Below are positions 16,563 through 25,621 of a stretch of 39,194 nucleotides of DNA, one piece after another. The notes beneath the pieces were generated by a model, which did no database searches, was not told the DNA's origin, and was given only the letters and a program-made list of their open reading frames with translations. Position numbers and translations under genes: made by a program. Every line of letters starts with the position of its first letter. The first letter of the stretch is position 1. Location of the stretch: positions 1-39,194 of the forward strand of contig NZ_BCUY01000035.1 in assembly GCF_001591465.1 (NCBI RefSeq). Direction: 5' to 3'. The stretch comes from Cytobacillus firmus NBRC 15306 (GTDB lineage Bacteria > Bacillota > Bacilli > Bacillales > Cytobacillaceae).

Positions 16563-17416
16563 GAACGATTACTGATATAAGAGAAATGCAAAGGATTGCT
16601 TTACAGCTTAAGAGGGAAGGAAAAACAATCGGGTTTGTCCCCACAATGGGCTATTTGCATGAAGGCCATCTTTCGTTATTACAGAATGCAAGGAAAGAAA
16701 ACGATATTACAGTGGTCAGCATCTTTGTCAATCCGCTGCAATTTGGACCTAAAGAAGATTTAGCGACATACCCAAGGGATTTAGAGCGTGACAGCAGCCT
16801 TGCAGAGAAAGAGGGCTGCGATTATCTTTTTTTTCCTTCAGCTGAAGATATGTATCCTGCAGTACTGTCCGTAACGGCTAAGGTACAGGAGCGGACAGAT
16901 GTTTTATGCGGAAAATCACGGCCCGGACATTTTGATGGGGTTGCCACGGTCCTGATAAAACTGTTCAACATTGTTCAGCCGGATAAAGTGTATTTCGGCA
17001 TGAAGGATGCCCAGCAGGTGGCCGTCGTTGACGGGCTTGTAAGAGATTTTAATATTCCAGTGGAGATTATCCCTGTTCAGACAGTCAGGGAAGTAGATGG
17101 TCTTGCTAAGAGCTCACGGAACGTGCATCTTCTGCCGGCAGAACGCGATCAGGCATCTGCTCTCTATAAAAGTCTTATAATGGCGGAGACTCTAATAGCT
17201 GAAGGAGAATACGATCCAGCGAGGATTCTCCGCAGCATCAGGGAATTTATTGAAAAAAACACAAGCGGAGAAATAGATTATATTGAGATTCTATCCTATC
17301 CGGATCTTAAACAGCTTTCCTGTTTGGAAGAGAAAATCATTATCGCTATGGCGGTTAAATTCAAAAAGGCCCGTTTAATAGATAACGCAATAATATCAGT
17401 GAAAAAAGAAAGCTAA
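16559..17416 (+). CDS. panC: Pantothenate synthetase
   Basis: A 285-residue ATP-dependent ligase joining pantoate and beta-alanine. It is a HIGH-type nucleotidyl-transfer fold: [14 protein letters not shown] (ATP site), [13 protein letters not shown] and YPRDLERD (pantoate site), KDAQQVAVV, and the KMSKS-like SSRNVHL loop. Start ATG is in an ATGA overlap with the panB stop, preceded by GGAGGAAA inside panB, so the two are translationally coupled. PanD follows 14 bp later and supplies the beta-alanine it uses. Length and motifs are normal. Confidence 0.97.
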   Translation: MRTITDIREMQRIALQLKREGKTIGFVPTMGYLHEGHLSLLQNARKENDITVVSIFVNPLQFGPKEDLATYPRDLERDSSLAEKEGCDYLFFPSAEDMYPAVLSVTAKVQERTDVLCGKSRPGHFDGVATVLIKLFNIVQPDKVYFGMKDAQQVAVVDGLVRDFNIPVEIIPVQTVREVDGLAKSSRNVHLLPAERDQASALYKSLIMAETLIAEGEYDPARILRSIREFIEKNTSGEIDYIEILSYPDLKQLSCLEEKIIIAMAVKFKKARLIDNAIISVKKES

Positions 17417-17430
17417 GGGAGGAAGGCAGC

Positions 17431-17814
17431 ATGTTCCGCACCATGATGAATGGCAAGATCCATCGTGCAACAGTAACAGAAGCCAATCTGAATTATGTTG
17501 GCAGCATCACAATTGATACGGAGATTATTGAAGCGGTAGGAATGGCACCCAATGAAAAGGTTCAAATCGTCAATAATAACAATGGTGCAAGATTTGAAAC
17601 CTATATTATTCCAGGTGAAAGAGGCAGCGGAGTAATCTGCGTGAATGGGGCGGCTGCACGTCTTGTTCAGGAAGGCGATATTGTCATTATCATTTCATAT
17701 GCTCTTGTTCCTGATGAAAAGGTGCCTTATCATGAACCGAAGGTAGCCATAATGGACAGCAGAAATCGGATCGCTGACATGATACATGCAGAGCCGGAAA
17801 GTACAGTGCTATAA
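17431..17814 (+). CDS. panD: Aspartate 1-decarboxylase (pyruvoyl enzyme)
   Basis: A 127-residue proenzyme that makes beta-alanine from aspartate for pantothenate. It is self-cleaved between G24 and S25 (NYVGSITID), the serine becoming the pyruvoyl cofactor on the alpha chain. Other family blocks are [12 protein letters not shown] at 9-20 and [12 protein letters not shown]. The start ATG has a strong AGGGAGGA site. Last gene of panBCD, followed by a clear terminator. Nothing unusual. Confidence 0.97.
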   Translation: MFRTMMNGKIHRATVTEANLNYVGSITIDTEIIEAVGMAPNEKVQIVNNNNGARFETYIIPGERGSGVICVNGAAARLVQEGDIVIIISYALVPDEKVPYHEPKVAIMDSRNRIADMIHAEPESTVL

Positions 17815-17827
17815 TGGATATTGACTA

Positions 17828-17863
17828 GAGCGAAACTCTTATGGAGTTTCGGCTCTTTTTTTT
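17828..17863 (+). terminator. Terminator of panBCD
   Basis: CGAAACTC (17831-17838) pairs with GAGTTTCG (17844-17851). The stem is extended by GAG/CTC across one bulged base and followed by eight T. Confidence 0.9.
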
Positions 17864-17982
17864 AATCGGCAGTGAATAAGGGACCTGAGCAGGTGGAAGA
17901 AAATAAAGAGGGAAAAGTATTTGCCTTTTTCTTTTTCCGTTTTTATGATACCTTTTGAATGACTGAATATGAGGTGTTAGCC

Positions 17983-20784
17983 ATGGGTAATAAATATGTT
18001 GTAGTGGATTTGGAAACAACGGGGAACGCCCCGAAAAAAGGCGATAAAATAATACAATTCGCTGCTGTGGTGATCGAAAACGGAAAAATTACAGAGCAAT
18101 ACTCCTCCCTTATAAACCCGGAGCAATCCATTCCCCCTTTTATAGAAGAACTGACAGGTTTATCAGATGAAATGGTAGAGAATGCCCCGCTATTTTCGGA
18201 GATTGCCCCTAAAGTCCTGACTTTGCTCGAGGGTGCCTATTTTGTGGCTCACAATGTTTTATTTGATTTGTCCTTTTTACAGGAAGAATTGATTGAGGCG
18301 GGATATAACGGGTTTTACGGTCCTGTTCTTGATACAGTGGAGATGGCCAGAATTCTTTTTCCCACCGCAGATAGCTACAAATTATCGGATCTCGCACTCA
18401 GGGAAGGCCTTAATCATGAACGCCCCCATCAGGCTGACAGCGATGCATATGTTACCGCTGAGCTCCTGTTAATATTGTTAAACAAGCTTAAAAACCTTCC
18501 TCATACCACCATAGAACGGCTGCATAAGCTGTCTGGAGGCTTAAAAAGTGATCTGGATATATTATTGGACGAGCACATTTTAATTAGTGAAAGCAAGATT
18601 GAGCAATTGGCAGATTATATTGAAGTTCACAGAGGTATTGCTTTAAAAAAAAGAACCGAACCACAGGAATCTGCAGGATCCGGACTTCAGGCCTTTCCTT
18701 TCCGTGAAGAGGAAAAACAGGCATTGTTCATTAAAGCTTTCCCTTCCTATGAAAAAAGGCAAGGCCAGTTTATCATGATGGATTCGGTTTATGAAGCCTT
18801 CAAAAATAAACAGCATGCATTAATAGAGGCAGGGACTGGTGTTGGGAAATCCCTGGCATACCTTGTTCCGGCGGCTTTACATGCAAAGGAGAGCGGCAGA
18901 ACTGTCATTATCAGTACATATACAATACAGCTGCAGGAGCAACTGCTTTCGAAGGATGTTCCACTGCTGCAAAAAATGCTGTCATTCCCGCTTAGTACTG
19001 TATTGCTGAAGGGGAGAAGCCACTATATCAGCCTTGCGAAGTTCGTTCAAACGCTAAGAGATGATGAAGATAATTATGATACAATCCTCAGCAAAATGCA
19101 GATTCTGGTATGGCTGCTGGAGACTGACGCTGGTGATATTGATGAATTAAACCTGTCAAGCGGCGGAATGATTTACTGGAGCAGAATAAAGAATGATGAA
19201 ACAGCTTTTTTGCAGGATAAGTCGTGGATATCGAGAGATTTCTATCTGAGGGCAAGAAAGGAAGCACAAAAGGCAGATATCATTATTACGAATCATTCAC
19301 TGCTATTGACGGATCTTACAGCAACTAATGCTATTTTGCCGGAATTCAGCCATGTGGTGATCGATGAGGGGCATCATTTTGTTAAGGCTTCCGGGAAACA
19401 TTTCGGAAACAAGCTGGATTATTTATCAGTGCGGCTGATGCTTGGACAAATTGGAATGATGGAACAGAAACAGCTCTATTATAAGCTTGAGAAGCTGGTG
19501 GAAGAGAAAGCAGGGACACGGGATGATTTCATGCATTCTTTTGAAGTCAACCAATTAATAGCCGATATTCTCCATGAGATGGATGAATTGTTCAGAGTAA
19601 TAGCGATTTATGCTAAAAAGTACAATAAAGCCAAAAAAAGCGTGAATCGAATTTCAGTAAGATTTAATAAAAGTGCTGCCAATAAGGAAACGAAGGCTGT
19701 ATTAGCGGGTGCCGAACGTTTTGGATTTATGCTTAAGGATTTAATCCAGGCGATAGACAGTCGTGTATGCGCAGTTGCAGCAATTAAATCGGCCCTGTCT
19801 CTTGAGGAAAAGGCATTAATGGAGGAAGTGGCTTCTATTTTGGATGATTTGCGGGATATGAATGAAGACTTAAAGCATATCTTTCATTTGTCGGCCTCCG
19901 AATTTGTTGTATGGGTAGAAATGGATACGCGCGCAGCACAAAATGCCACAACGGTTTATGCACAGCCAGTATCAGTTTCTGAATACCTTAAAAATCAATT
20001 CTTCAGCCAAAAGGAAAGTGCGGTCATTACTTCTGCCACTTTATCTGTAAAAAATTCCTTTAGTTTTATCGTAAAAGAATTAGGTCTGGAGGAACAGCAA
20101 TGCACTCTAAAGCAAATTCAATCTCCTTTTGATTATCAAAATCAGGTTAAGCTCGTGGTTTCTGATGATTTGCCTGAAGTTAATGCAGTACCGCTCGAGG
20201 AGTATGTGGCCGCCATAACCGAGCATATTATTTCCATTGCGGAAGCAGCAAAGGGAAGAATGCTGATTCTTTTCACTTCCCATGAAATGCTAAGGAAAAC
20301 CCACGAGCTTATTAAGGAATCAGGATTTCTGGAGGACTATGCTATCATCGCCCAGGGTGTGACAAGCGGGAGCAGGTCAAGGCTAACGAGAAATTTCCAG
20401 CGTTTTGATAAAGCCATCCTCTTAGGGACAAGCAGCTTTTGGGAAGGTGTGGATATCCCGGGTGAGGATCTTTCCTGTCTTGTTATTGTAAGACTGCCTT
20501 TTTCACCGCCTGATGAACCAATGGCACAGGCAAAAAATGAGCAAATTGCCAATAAAGGAAAAAATCCGTTTTCCGAATACTCATTGCCCGAGGCAATTAT
20601 CCGCTTTAAACAGGGTGTAGGGAGATTAATCAGAACAAGTTCCGACAGGGGAGTCATCGTGATATTCGACCGGAGAATCATCACCGCAAGATATGGGAAA
20701 GCATTCCTGGATTCCATTCCGCCCATTCCTGTCGAGAAAAGCCATATTGATGAAATTGTTGATTTGATTAATGATTGGCTATAA
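17983..20784 (+). CDS. dinG: DinG-family exonuclease/helicase-like protein without Fe-S cysteines
   Basis: A 933-residue Gram-positive DinG. Residues 1-165 form a DnaQ-like DEDDh 3'-5' exonuclease (D9 and E11 in VVDLETTG, then HNVLFDLSFL, and HQADSDA with the catalytic His and Asp). The rest is an XPD/DinG superfamily 2 helicase fold with Walker A AGTGVGKS (283-290), the box DEGH (461-464) and the C-terminal GVGRLIRTSSDRGV. Between Walker A and DEGH there is no cysteine at all, so the 4Fe-4S cluster of E. coli DinG cannot form; the Staphylococcus aureus homologue, likewise lacking it, is reported as a nuclease rather than a helicase. Frame opens at ATG 17959, but GAGGTG favours ATG 17983. Its place after panD is as in B. 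subtilis. Confidence 0.93.
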   Translation: MGNKYVVVDLETTGNAPKKGDKIIQFAAVVIENGKITEQYSSLINPEQSIPPFIEELTGLSDEMVENAPLFSEIAPKVLTLLEGAYFVAHNVLFDLSFLQEELIEAGYNGFYGPVLDTVEMARILFPTADSYKLSDLALREGLNHERPHQADSDAYVTAELLLILLNKLKNLPHTTIERLHKLSGGLKSDLDILLDEHILISESKIEQLADYIEVHRGIALKKRTEPQESAGSGLQAFPFREEEKQALFIKAFPSYEKRQGQFIMMDSVYEAFKNKQHALIEAGTGVGKSLAYLVPAALHAKESGRTVIISTYTIQLQEQLLSKDVPLLQKMLSFPLSTVLLKGRSHYISLAKFVQTLRDDEDNYDTILSKMQILVWLLETDAGDIDELNLSSGGMIYWSRIKNDETAFLQDKSWISRDFYLRARKEAQKADIIITNHSLLLTDLTATNAILPEFSHVVIDEGHHFVKASGKHFGNKLDYLSVRLMLGQIGMMEQKQLYYKLEKLVEEKAGTRDDFMHSFEVNQLIADILHEMDELFRVIAIYAKKYNKAKKSVNRISVRFNKSAANKETKAVLAGAERFGFMLKDLIQAIDSRVCAVAAIKSALSLEEKALMEEVASILDDLRDMNEDLKHIFHLSASEFVVWVEMDTRAAQNATTVYAQPVSVSEYLKNQFFSQKESAVITSATLSVKNSFSFIVKELGLEEQQCTLKQIQSPFDYQNQVKLVVSDDLPEVNAVPLEEYVAAITEHIISIAEAAKGRMLILFTSHEMLRKTHELIKESGFLEDYAIIAQGVTSGSRSRLTRNFQRFDKAILLGTSSFWEGVDIPGEDLSCLVIVRLPFSPPDEPMAQAKNEQIANKGKNPFSEYSLPEAIIRFKQGVGRLIRTSSDRGVIVIFDRRIITARYGKAFLDSIPPIPVEKSHIDEIVDLINDWL

Positions 20785-20930
20785 ACGTTTTGTGTATTTT
20801 CACTTTCATTCCTTTATGATGAACAAAGGTCTGTAATGCAGGATAAATTTAGATGATTAACACATTATAAATTTGTTGGGTTTTAATAAACCCTCAGTCT
20901 GCTTTGTTTCAATGTAGGAGGAATGGAAAG

Positions 20931-21779
20931 ATGAGTGTGCTGTTCGCCTTTATAATGCTGTTTGCGAATTGGTATTACATACCGAAAGATTCACCGGCAG
21001 TTCCAGTTAAAGTGGAAAGCATTGACCTAAAACTAAAAAATGATGAACTGGCTATTACGTTTTTTTCTCTATCGGATGGCGAGTCTGCCTTAATTCATCA
21101 TGGAAATGACGAAAAAATCCTCATTAACACCGGTGGGCAGGGAACTGAGGGTGAATTAAGAAAGCTTCTTGAATTATATGGCGTTAATCAGATTTCAGCA
21201 GTCATCCTGACAGATGAAGAATTATATAATAAGGCAAGCCTTAAATGGCTTATTAAAAACTTTGGGGTAAGGGAAATTATAGCGAATGAATCTGCCCTTT
21301 CAGAACTGAAGTCTGAAAAAGGAATAAGTGATCTCGATTGTCATGCCTGGAAACAAAATGCGAAGCAGCAGCTTTTTCCGGGATTACATGCAGAAGTTTT
21401 ATACGAAGGCAGTGACCTGGGTGAAGGAATGGATATTTCTTTTATATTCAAAAGACATCGGGTATTGTTTATGAACTCGACAAGTCCGGAAGCCAAAGAA
21501 TTCCTTATGAAAAAAGAGTTATCAAATGTTAATATTGTTAAACTTCCTGCGTTTGGAGGGAATGGCTCTATATCAGAAGAGATGATTAAACATCTGGATC
21601 CCCAGATCGCTATTCTTTTTTATAGACCATCCATAAAACATGATTCAGATCTGTTCCGGCTGTTAAATGATGCCTGGGTTGATGTATATTATACAAGAAA
21701 GCACGGTACGGTCACCATCAAATTTACAGACGTTAATTATGAGCTATTCACGATTTTCCCGGATGAGGAGTTCAAATAA
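20931..21779 (+). CDS. Exported, degenerate ComEC-type metallo-beta-lactamase-like protein
   Basis: A 282-residue protein with an N-terminal hydrophobic segment (about 3-16, LFAFIMLFANWYY), so likely exported or anchored. The remainder follows the metallo-beta-lactamase domain seen at the C-terminus of ComEC-type proteins: ITFFSLSDGESALIHHG, then KILINTGG where active enzymes have LIDTG, then AVILTDEELYNKASLKWL where active enzymes have the H-x-H-x-D-H metal motif, and RVLFMNST in place of the LTGD strand. Every expected metal ligand at these positions is replaced, so it is probably not a hydrolase. Frame opens at TTG 20904; the AGGAGG site (20916-20921) fits ATG 20931. It lies between dinG and ypmA, where B. 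subtilis has no gene. Function unknown. Confidence 0.8.
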   Translation: MSVLFAFIMLFANWYYIPKDSPAVPVKVESIDLKLKNDELAITFFSLSDGESALIHHGNDEKILINTGGQGTEGELRKLLELYGVNQISAVILTDEELYNKASLKWLIKNFGVREIIANESALSELKSEKGISDLDCHAWKQNAKQQLFPGLHAEVLYEGSDLGEGMDISFIFKRHRVLFMNSTSPEAKEFLMKKELSNVNIVKLPAFGGNGSISEEMIKHLDPQIAILFYRPSIKHDSDLFRLLNDAWVDVYYTRKHGTVTIKFTDVNYELFTIFPDEEFK

Positions 21780-21792
21780 ACAGAAAATGAAC

Positions 21793-21840
21793 CTTCACGA
21801 AAAATTCCCAGGGAAGATTTTGTGAAGGCAATTAATTTTT
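21793..21840 (+). terminator. Long hairpin, probable terminator after the ComEC-like gene
   Basis: CCTTCAC (21793-21799) pairs with GTGAAGG (21822-21828); inside, AAAA pairs with TTTT and TTCCC with GGGAA. An AT-rich tail containing ATTTTT follows. Confidence 0.6.
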
Positions 21841-22083
21841 GGCGGCTAATTAATGTAACTCAGCTAAGTTCTTGCCTTTTGAAAAGGCAGGAAACGAAAA
21901 AGCTGCGCTTATGGCGCAGCATGACGTGGTGGACCAGAAGAAAATTTGTTATTGTTTTAATACCAGTTAATCATTTCTGCTGTTATACTGTTACTGAGAT
22001 TTATTTCTTTGTAAAATTAGTTTAACCTTAACGGTTGGGTATATAAGTTACAAATATTGTAGAGGCTGAGGAGGAATTCCAGA
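21841..22083. other. Structured non-coding stretch before ypmA
   Basis: Together with the preceding hairpin this makes about 300 bp without a convincing gene. It holds GCCTTTT/AAAAGGC (21874-21888), then GCTGCGC (21902-21908) with GCGCAGC (21914-21920), which on the minus strand is followed by a T tract. A 160-bp AT-rich part follows with an extended -10 candidate TGT-TATACT (21981-21989) for ypmA. A 67-codon open frame here lacks a ribosome site. No known riboswitch class was recognised. Confidence 0.45.
21897..21920 (-). terminator. Minus-strand terminator-like hairpin
   Basis: A 7-bp stem, GCTGCGC/GCGCAGC with a 5-nt loop, is followed on the minus strand by TTTTT. No minus-strand gene is seen upstream of it, so an antisense or small RNA is possible but unproven. 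Confidence 0.4.
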
Positions 22084-22254
22084 ATGGAAAGCAAAATTGA
22101 GGTTTTATCTACAGTGAAGATCCAGCAAAGCCCGGATCTGTATAAAATTGTTGATGTTCTGAACAGAACGTTAAAAGAAAAAGACCTGATGTTCGGTTTG
22201 GCGCTTGATCAGGAAGACCAAAATAAAGCGATTTTTACGATTTATCGTACATAA
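22084..22254 (+). CDS. ypmA: YpmA, small DUF4264 protein
   Basis: A 56-residue protein starting MESKIEVLSTVKIQ and ending FTIYRT. Size, content and position directly upstream of tseB (ypmB) match B. subtilis YpmA (DUF4264). The ATG has an excellent CTGAGGAGG site ending 9 nt upstream. There is no signal peptide or membrane helix; it looks like a small alpha/beta domain with a central helix (about 16-32). Function is unknown. The tseB start lies 15 bp after its stop, so the two are probably co-transcribed. Confidence 0.88.
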   Translation: MESKIEVLSTVKIQQSPDLYKIVDVLNRTLKEKDLMFGLALDQEDQNKAIFTIYRT

Positions 22255-22269
22255 AAGAGTGATTGAGAC

Positions 22270-22743
22270 ATGAAAAAAGTATTATGGGGTATCATTATTC
22301 TGCTTGTCATAAGCATTGGAGCAGGCTCTTTCATTTATTTAAACAGCATGAAGCCAGTGAGGGCAGCAGAATCAAAGGCAGTTGAGCTTGCGAAACAGGA
22401 AACGGATCTTGCTGAAGCTGAAGACTTCAATTTATATCATGGGAGTGAGACTTTCTATGTGATCGAGGGAAAGGATCATGAAGGGACAAGCATATATGTG
22501 TGGGTTCCGGAAAAAAAGGGAAAAATCGTCTCAATGAAGCAGTCTGATGGAATTTCTAAAAATGAAGCCATTAACAGACTTAAGCAGGAGAAAAATTCCG
22601 CTGAGATCATGTCAGTCCGGCTGGGCATGGAGAAAAATATTCCATTATGGGAAATTCATTACCGTTCCGGCAGTAATTTAATAAATTATTATTATATAGA
22701 TTTTAAAACAGGGGAATGGCTGAAAAAAATTGAAAACCTGTAG
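22270..22743 (+). CDS. tseB: TseB (YpmB), PepSY-like cell-wall elongation factor
   Basis: A 157-residue membrane-anchored protein. One N-terminal helix (about 4-26) leads to an extracytoplasmic region with two PepSY-like domains (about 30-90 and 95-155, ending YIDFKTGEWLKKIENL). In B. subtilis TseB works with the elongation machinery and affects PBP2A; the same role is inferred here from family and synteny. The ribosome site is weak (AAGAGTGAT), suggesting coupling to ypmA 15 bp upstream. It is followed by aspB. No catalytic residues are expected or seen. Confidence 0.88.
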   Translation: MKKVLWGIIILLVISIGAGSFIYLNSMKPVRAAESKAVELAKQETDLAEAEDFNLYHGSETFYVIEGKDHEGTSIYVWVPEKKGKIVSMKQSDGISKNEAINRLKQEKNSAEIMSVRLGMEKNIPLWEIHYRSGSNLINYYYIDFKTGEWLKKIENL

Positions 22744-22794
22744 CCTTAGGCAATCACCGCCACAGTGCAGGAGAAAAACGGGAGGAAGCAAGCA

Positions 22795-23985
22795 ATGGAG
22801 ATTCAATTGGCACAAAGAGTAAAAGCATTAACACCATCAACAACTCTGGCAATCACTGCTAAAGCAAAAGAGCTAAAAGCCCAGGGACATGATGTGATCG
22901 GATTGGGAGCAGGCGAGCCGGATTTTAATACGCCACAGCATATCATTGATGCTGCCGTGAAATCCATGAATGAGGGCCATACAAAATATACACCATCGGC
23001 AGGTCTTCCAGCATTAAAGAAAGAAATCGCAAACAAGTTTAAAAAAGATCAGGGACTTGATTATGATGCCTCACAAATAATCGTAACCAATGGGGCGAAG
23101 CATGGCTTATATACACTGTTCCAGGTCTTGCTGAATGAAGGGGATGAAGTCATTATCCCGATTCCATATTGGGTCAGCTATCCTGAACAGGTTAAACTTG
23201 CCGGCGGTGTTCCTGTTTATGCAGAGGGAAGAGAAGAAAATGACTTTAAGATCACCCCGGAACAGCTGGCCAAAAGCATAACTGATAAAACCAAGGCTGT
23301 TATTATTAACTCTCCAAGCAACCCGACTGGCATGCTTTATTCTGCGGAAGAATTAAAGGAGCTTGGAGAAGTATGTTTAAAGCATAATGTTCTGATCATT
23401 TCTGATGAAATTTATGAAAAACTGGTATATGGCGGCCATCAGCATACTTCGATAGCGGAGCTTTCACCTGAGCTTAAGGATCAAACCATTATTATCAACG
23501 GAGTGTCCAAATCTCATTCTATGACAGGCTGGAGAATTGGATATGCTGCAGGCAATAAGAGTATTATTAAAGCCATGACCAACCTTGCCAGCCACAGTAC
23601 ATCCAACCCGACAACAACAGCACAATATGGCTCGATCGCCGCATATGCCGGGCCGCAGGATACACTGGAAGAAATGAGAGAAGCATTCGAACATCGATTA
23701 AACGTTATCTATGATAAATTAATCAGCATTCCAGGCTTTACTTGTGTAAAGCCTCAAGGAGCATTTTACCTGTTTCCTAATGTAAAAAAGGCAGCAGAAA
23801 TGACCGGATTTGCGAGTGTCGATGAATTTGTGGAGGCGCTTCTGGAGGAAGCGATGGTTGCAGTCATTCCTGGATCTGGTTTTGGCGCTCCGGATAATAT
23901 CCGTTTATCCTATGCAACTTCTCTTGAATTATTAGAAAAGGCAGTGGAACGGATGCACGGGTTTGTTGAAAAGAACTTAAAATAG
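22795..23985 (+). CDS. aspB: Aspartate aminotransferase
   Basis: A 396-residue class I (I-gamma) PLP aminotransferase interconverting aspartate/2-oxoglutarate and oxaloacetate/glutamate. The PLP lysine is K239 in GVSKSHSMTGWRIGY. Other landmarks are GLGAGEPDFNTP (38-47), PYWVSYPEQVKLAGG, SNPTG (175-179) and SDEIYEKL (203-210). It is almost residue for residue like B. subtilis AspB over long stretches. Frame opens at a GTG at 22765, but GGGAGG (22780-22785) with 9-nt spacing fixes the ATG at 22795. A terminator follows, and asnS then has its own promoter. Confidence 0.95.
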   Translation: MEIQLAQRVKALTPSTTLAITAKAKELKAQGHDVIGLGAGEPDFNTPQHIIDAAVKSMNEGHTKYTPSAGLPALKKEIANKFKKDQGLDYDASQIIVTNGAKHGLYTLFQVLLNEGDEVIIPIPYWVSYPEQVKLAGGVPVYAEGREENDFKITPEQLAKSITDKTKAVIINSPSNPTGMLYSAEELKELGEVCLKHNVLIISDEIYEKLVYGGHQHTSIAELSPELKDQTIIINGVSKSHSMTGWRIGYAAGNKSIIKAMTNLASHSTSNPTTTAQYGSIAAYAGPQDTLEEMREAFEHRLNVIYDKLISIPGFTCVKPQGAFYLFPNVKKAAEMTGFASVDEFVEALLEEAMVAVIPGSGFGAPDNIRLSYATSLELLEKAVERMHGFVEKNLK

Positions 23986-23998
23986 TAGTAAAACGGGA

Positions 23999-24024
23999 AA
24001 GCCGGATCGTATCCGGCTTCCTTC
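23999..24024 (+). terminator. Terminator-like hairpin after aspB
   Basis: AAGCCGGAT (23999-24007) and ATCCGGCTT (24011-24019) form a perfect 9-bp stem, but the tail CCTTCC is only weakly T-rich. Confidence 0.6.
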
Positions 24025-24066
24025 CATGTTTTCAGGCCAATTAGAGCGTTTAATATTTTACTGTTA

Positions 24067-24095
24067 TTGCTTGTCAATGTGCTTGAAGGTATAAT
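24067..24095 (+). promoter_or_regulatory. Sigma-A promoter of asnS
   Basis: TTGCTT (24067-24072) and TATAAT (24090-24095) have a 17-bp spacer. The leader to the asnS start is only about 45 nt, leaving no room for a T-box. Confidence 0.7.
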
Positions 24096-24148
24096 ATATA
24101 GCGATACATAAGAAGTGATTGCTTAGATTTTTTTGGAGGGAACATAAA

Positions 24149-25444
24149 TTGATAAAAACAACAATTTCTCAAGTTCATAAATATGTTGACCAGGAAGTTA
24201 CCATCGGTGCCTGGATTGCCAACAAGCGTTCAAGCGGAAAGATTGCATTTTTGCAGCTGCGCGATGGTACTGGATTTATTCAAGGTGTTGTAGTAAAAGC
24301 GGAAGTGCCGGAGGAAATCTTCCAAGGTGCAAAATCAGTCACTCAGGAATCCTCCGTATATGTGACGGGCAGGATTCAAAAGGACGAGCGTTCTCCTTTC
24401 GGATTTGAAATGCTTGTAACAGGCCTTGAAGTTATTCATCAGGCTGTCGATTACCCTATTACGCCAAAAGAACATGGAACTGAATTCCTGATGGATAATC
24501 GTCATTTATGGCTGCGCTCCCGCCGGCAGCATGCAGTCATGAAGATCAGAAATGAAATTATCCGGGCAACTTATGAGTTTTTCAATGAGCAAGGTTTTTC
24601 CAAGGTTGACCCGCCAATTCTTACGGGAAGCGCACCGGAAGGCACGTCCGAACTCTTTGCAACAAAGTATTTTGATGAAGATGCTTATTTATCACAAAGC
24701 GGTCAGCTTTATATGGAAGCAGCTGCTATGGCTCTTGGGAAAGTATTTTCATTCGGGCCGACCTTCCGTGCTGAAAAATCCAAAACTCGCCGTCATTTAA
24801 TTGAATTTTGGATGATTGAGCCTGAAATGGCTTTCTGTGAATTTGATGAAAACTTAAAGGTTCAGGAAGAATATGTTGCTCATATTGTTCAGTCCGTACT
24901 TAAGAATTGTTCAATTGAACTTAAAACACTTGGCCGTGATACAGAGAAGCTTGAGAAAATTACGTCTCCATTCCCGCGTATAACGTATGATGAAGCAATT
25001 AAGTTTCTTCAGGAAAAAGGCTTTGAAGACATTCAGTGGGGAGACGACTTTGGAGCACCGCATGAGACAGCTATTGCAGAAAGCTATGATAAGCCAGTCT
25101 TTATCACGCACTATCCAACTTCACTGAAGCCTTTCTATATGCAGCCGGATCCTTCAAGAGAAGATGTTGTATTATGTGCCGACTTGATTGCACCTGAAGG
25201 ATATGGAGAAATCATCGGCGGCTCTGAGCGGATACATGATTATGACCTGCTTAAGCAGCGCATTGATGAACATAAATTAGATTTGGATGCTTACAAGTGG
25301 TACCTGGAGCTTCGCCAATACGGTTCAGTGCCTCATTCCGGATTTGGTCTTGGGCTTGAAAGAACAGTTGCCTGGATCAGCGGCGTCGAGCATGTACGTG
25401 AAACAATTCCGTTCCCTCGATTATTAAACCGCCTATATCCATAA
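24149..25444 (+). CDS. asnS: Asparaginyl-tRNA synthetase
   Basis: A 431-residue class IIb aminoacyl-tRNA synthetase charging tRNA-Asn. Residues about 15-100 are the OB-fold anticodon-binding domain ([24 protein letters not shown] region). The catalytic domain carries motif 2 ([11 protein letters not shown]) and motif 3 ([12 protein letters not shown]). The open frame reaches back to 24119, but alignment with B. subtilis AsnS and the TTGGAGGG site (24133-24140) place the start at TTG 24149. A terminator follows. The order aspB-asnS-dnaD is conserved, and AspB makes aspartate, the precursor of asparagine. Confidence 0.97.
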   Translation: MIKTTISQVHKYVDQEVTIGAWIANKRSSGKIAFLQLRDGTGFIQGVVVKAEVPEEIFQGAKSVTQESSVYVTGRIQKDERSPFGFEMLVTGLEVIHQAVDYPITPKEHGTEFLMDNRHLWLRSRRQHAVMKIRNEIIRATYEFFNEQGFSKVDPPILTGSAPEGTSELFATKYFDEDAYLSQSGQLYMEAAAMALGKVFSFGPTFRAEKSKTRRHLIEFWMIEPEMAFCEFDENLKVQEEYVAHIVQSVLKNCSIELKTLGRDTEKLEKITSPFPRITYDEAIKFLQEKGFEDIQWGDDFGAPHETAIAESYDKPVFITHYPTSLKPFYMQPDPSREDVVLCADLIAPEGYGEIIGGSERIHDYDLLKQRIDEHKLDLDAYKWYLELRQYGSVPHSGFGLGLERTVAWISGVEHVRETIPFPRLLNRLYP

Positions 25445-25468
25445 TAAAAATGAATTAATAAATAAAGC

Positions 25469-25496
25469 AAAAATCCGCCTTCCGCGGATTTTTTGC
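25469..25496 (+). terminator. Terminator of asnS
   Basis: AAAAATCCGC (25469-25478) pairs with GCGGATTTTT (25484-25493) around CTTCC, followed by TT. Confidence 0.88.
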
Positions 25497-25594
25497 TTCT
25501 TCCGGTTTCGTTAGAACATTCAGAAGAAGGCAGTCAAGCTGAATCTTCATGGAAAAGTTACCGTTTTTTCAACTCACTTTGGTCACTATGTTCG

Positions 25595-25603
25595 TGATAT
25601 ACT
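25595..25603 (+). promoter_or_regulatory. Extended -10 promoter for dnaD-nth-ypoC
   Basis: TGA-TATACT (25595-25603) is an extended -10 about 19 bp before the dnaD start, leaving a very short leader. A good -35 is not visible. Confidence 0.5.
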
Positions 25604-25621
25604 GAGAAGGAGGTGTCCCGA

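Noticed and set aside
21822..22025. 67-codon plus-strand open frame before ypmA
   Set aside because: It starts inside the terminator hairpin and runs through two further hairpins with no ribosome site.
24096..24148. T-box leader for asnS
   Set aside because: The leader after the promoter is only about 45 nt and has neither the T-box sequence nor an antiterminator/terminator pair.
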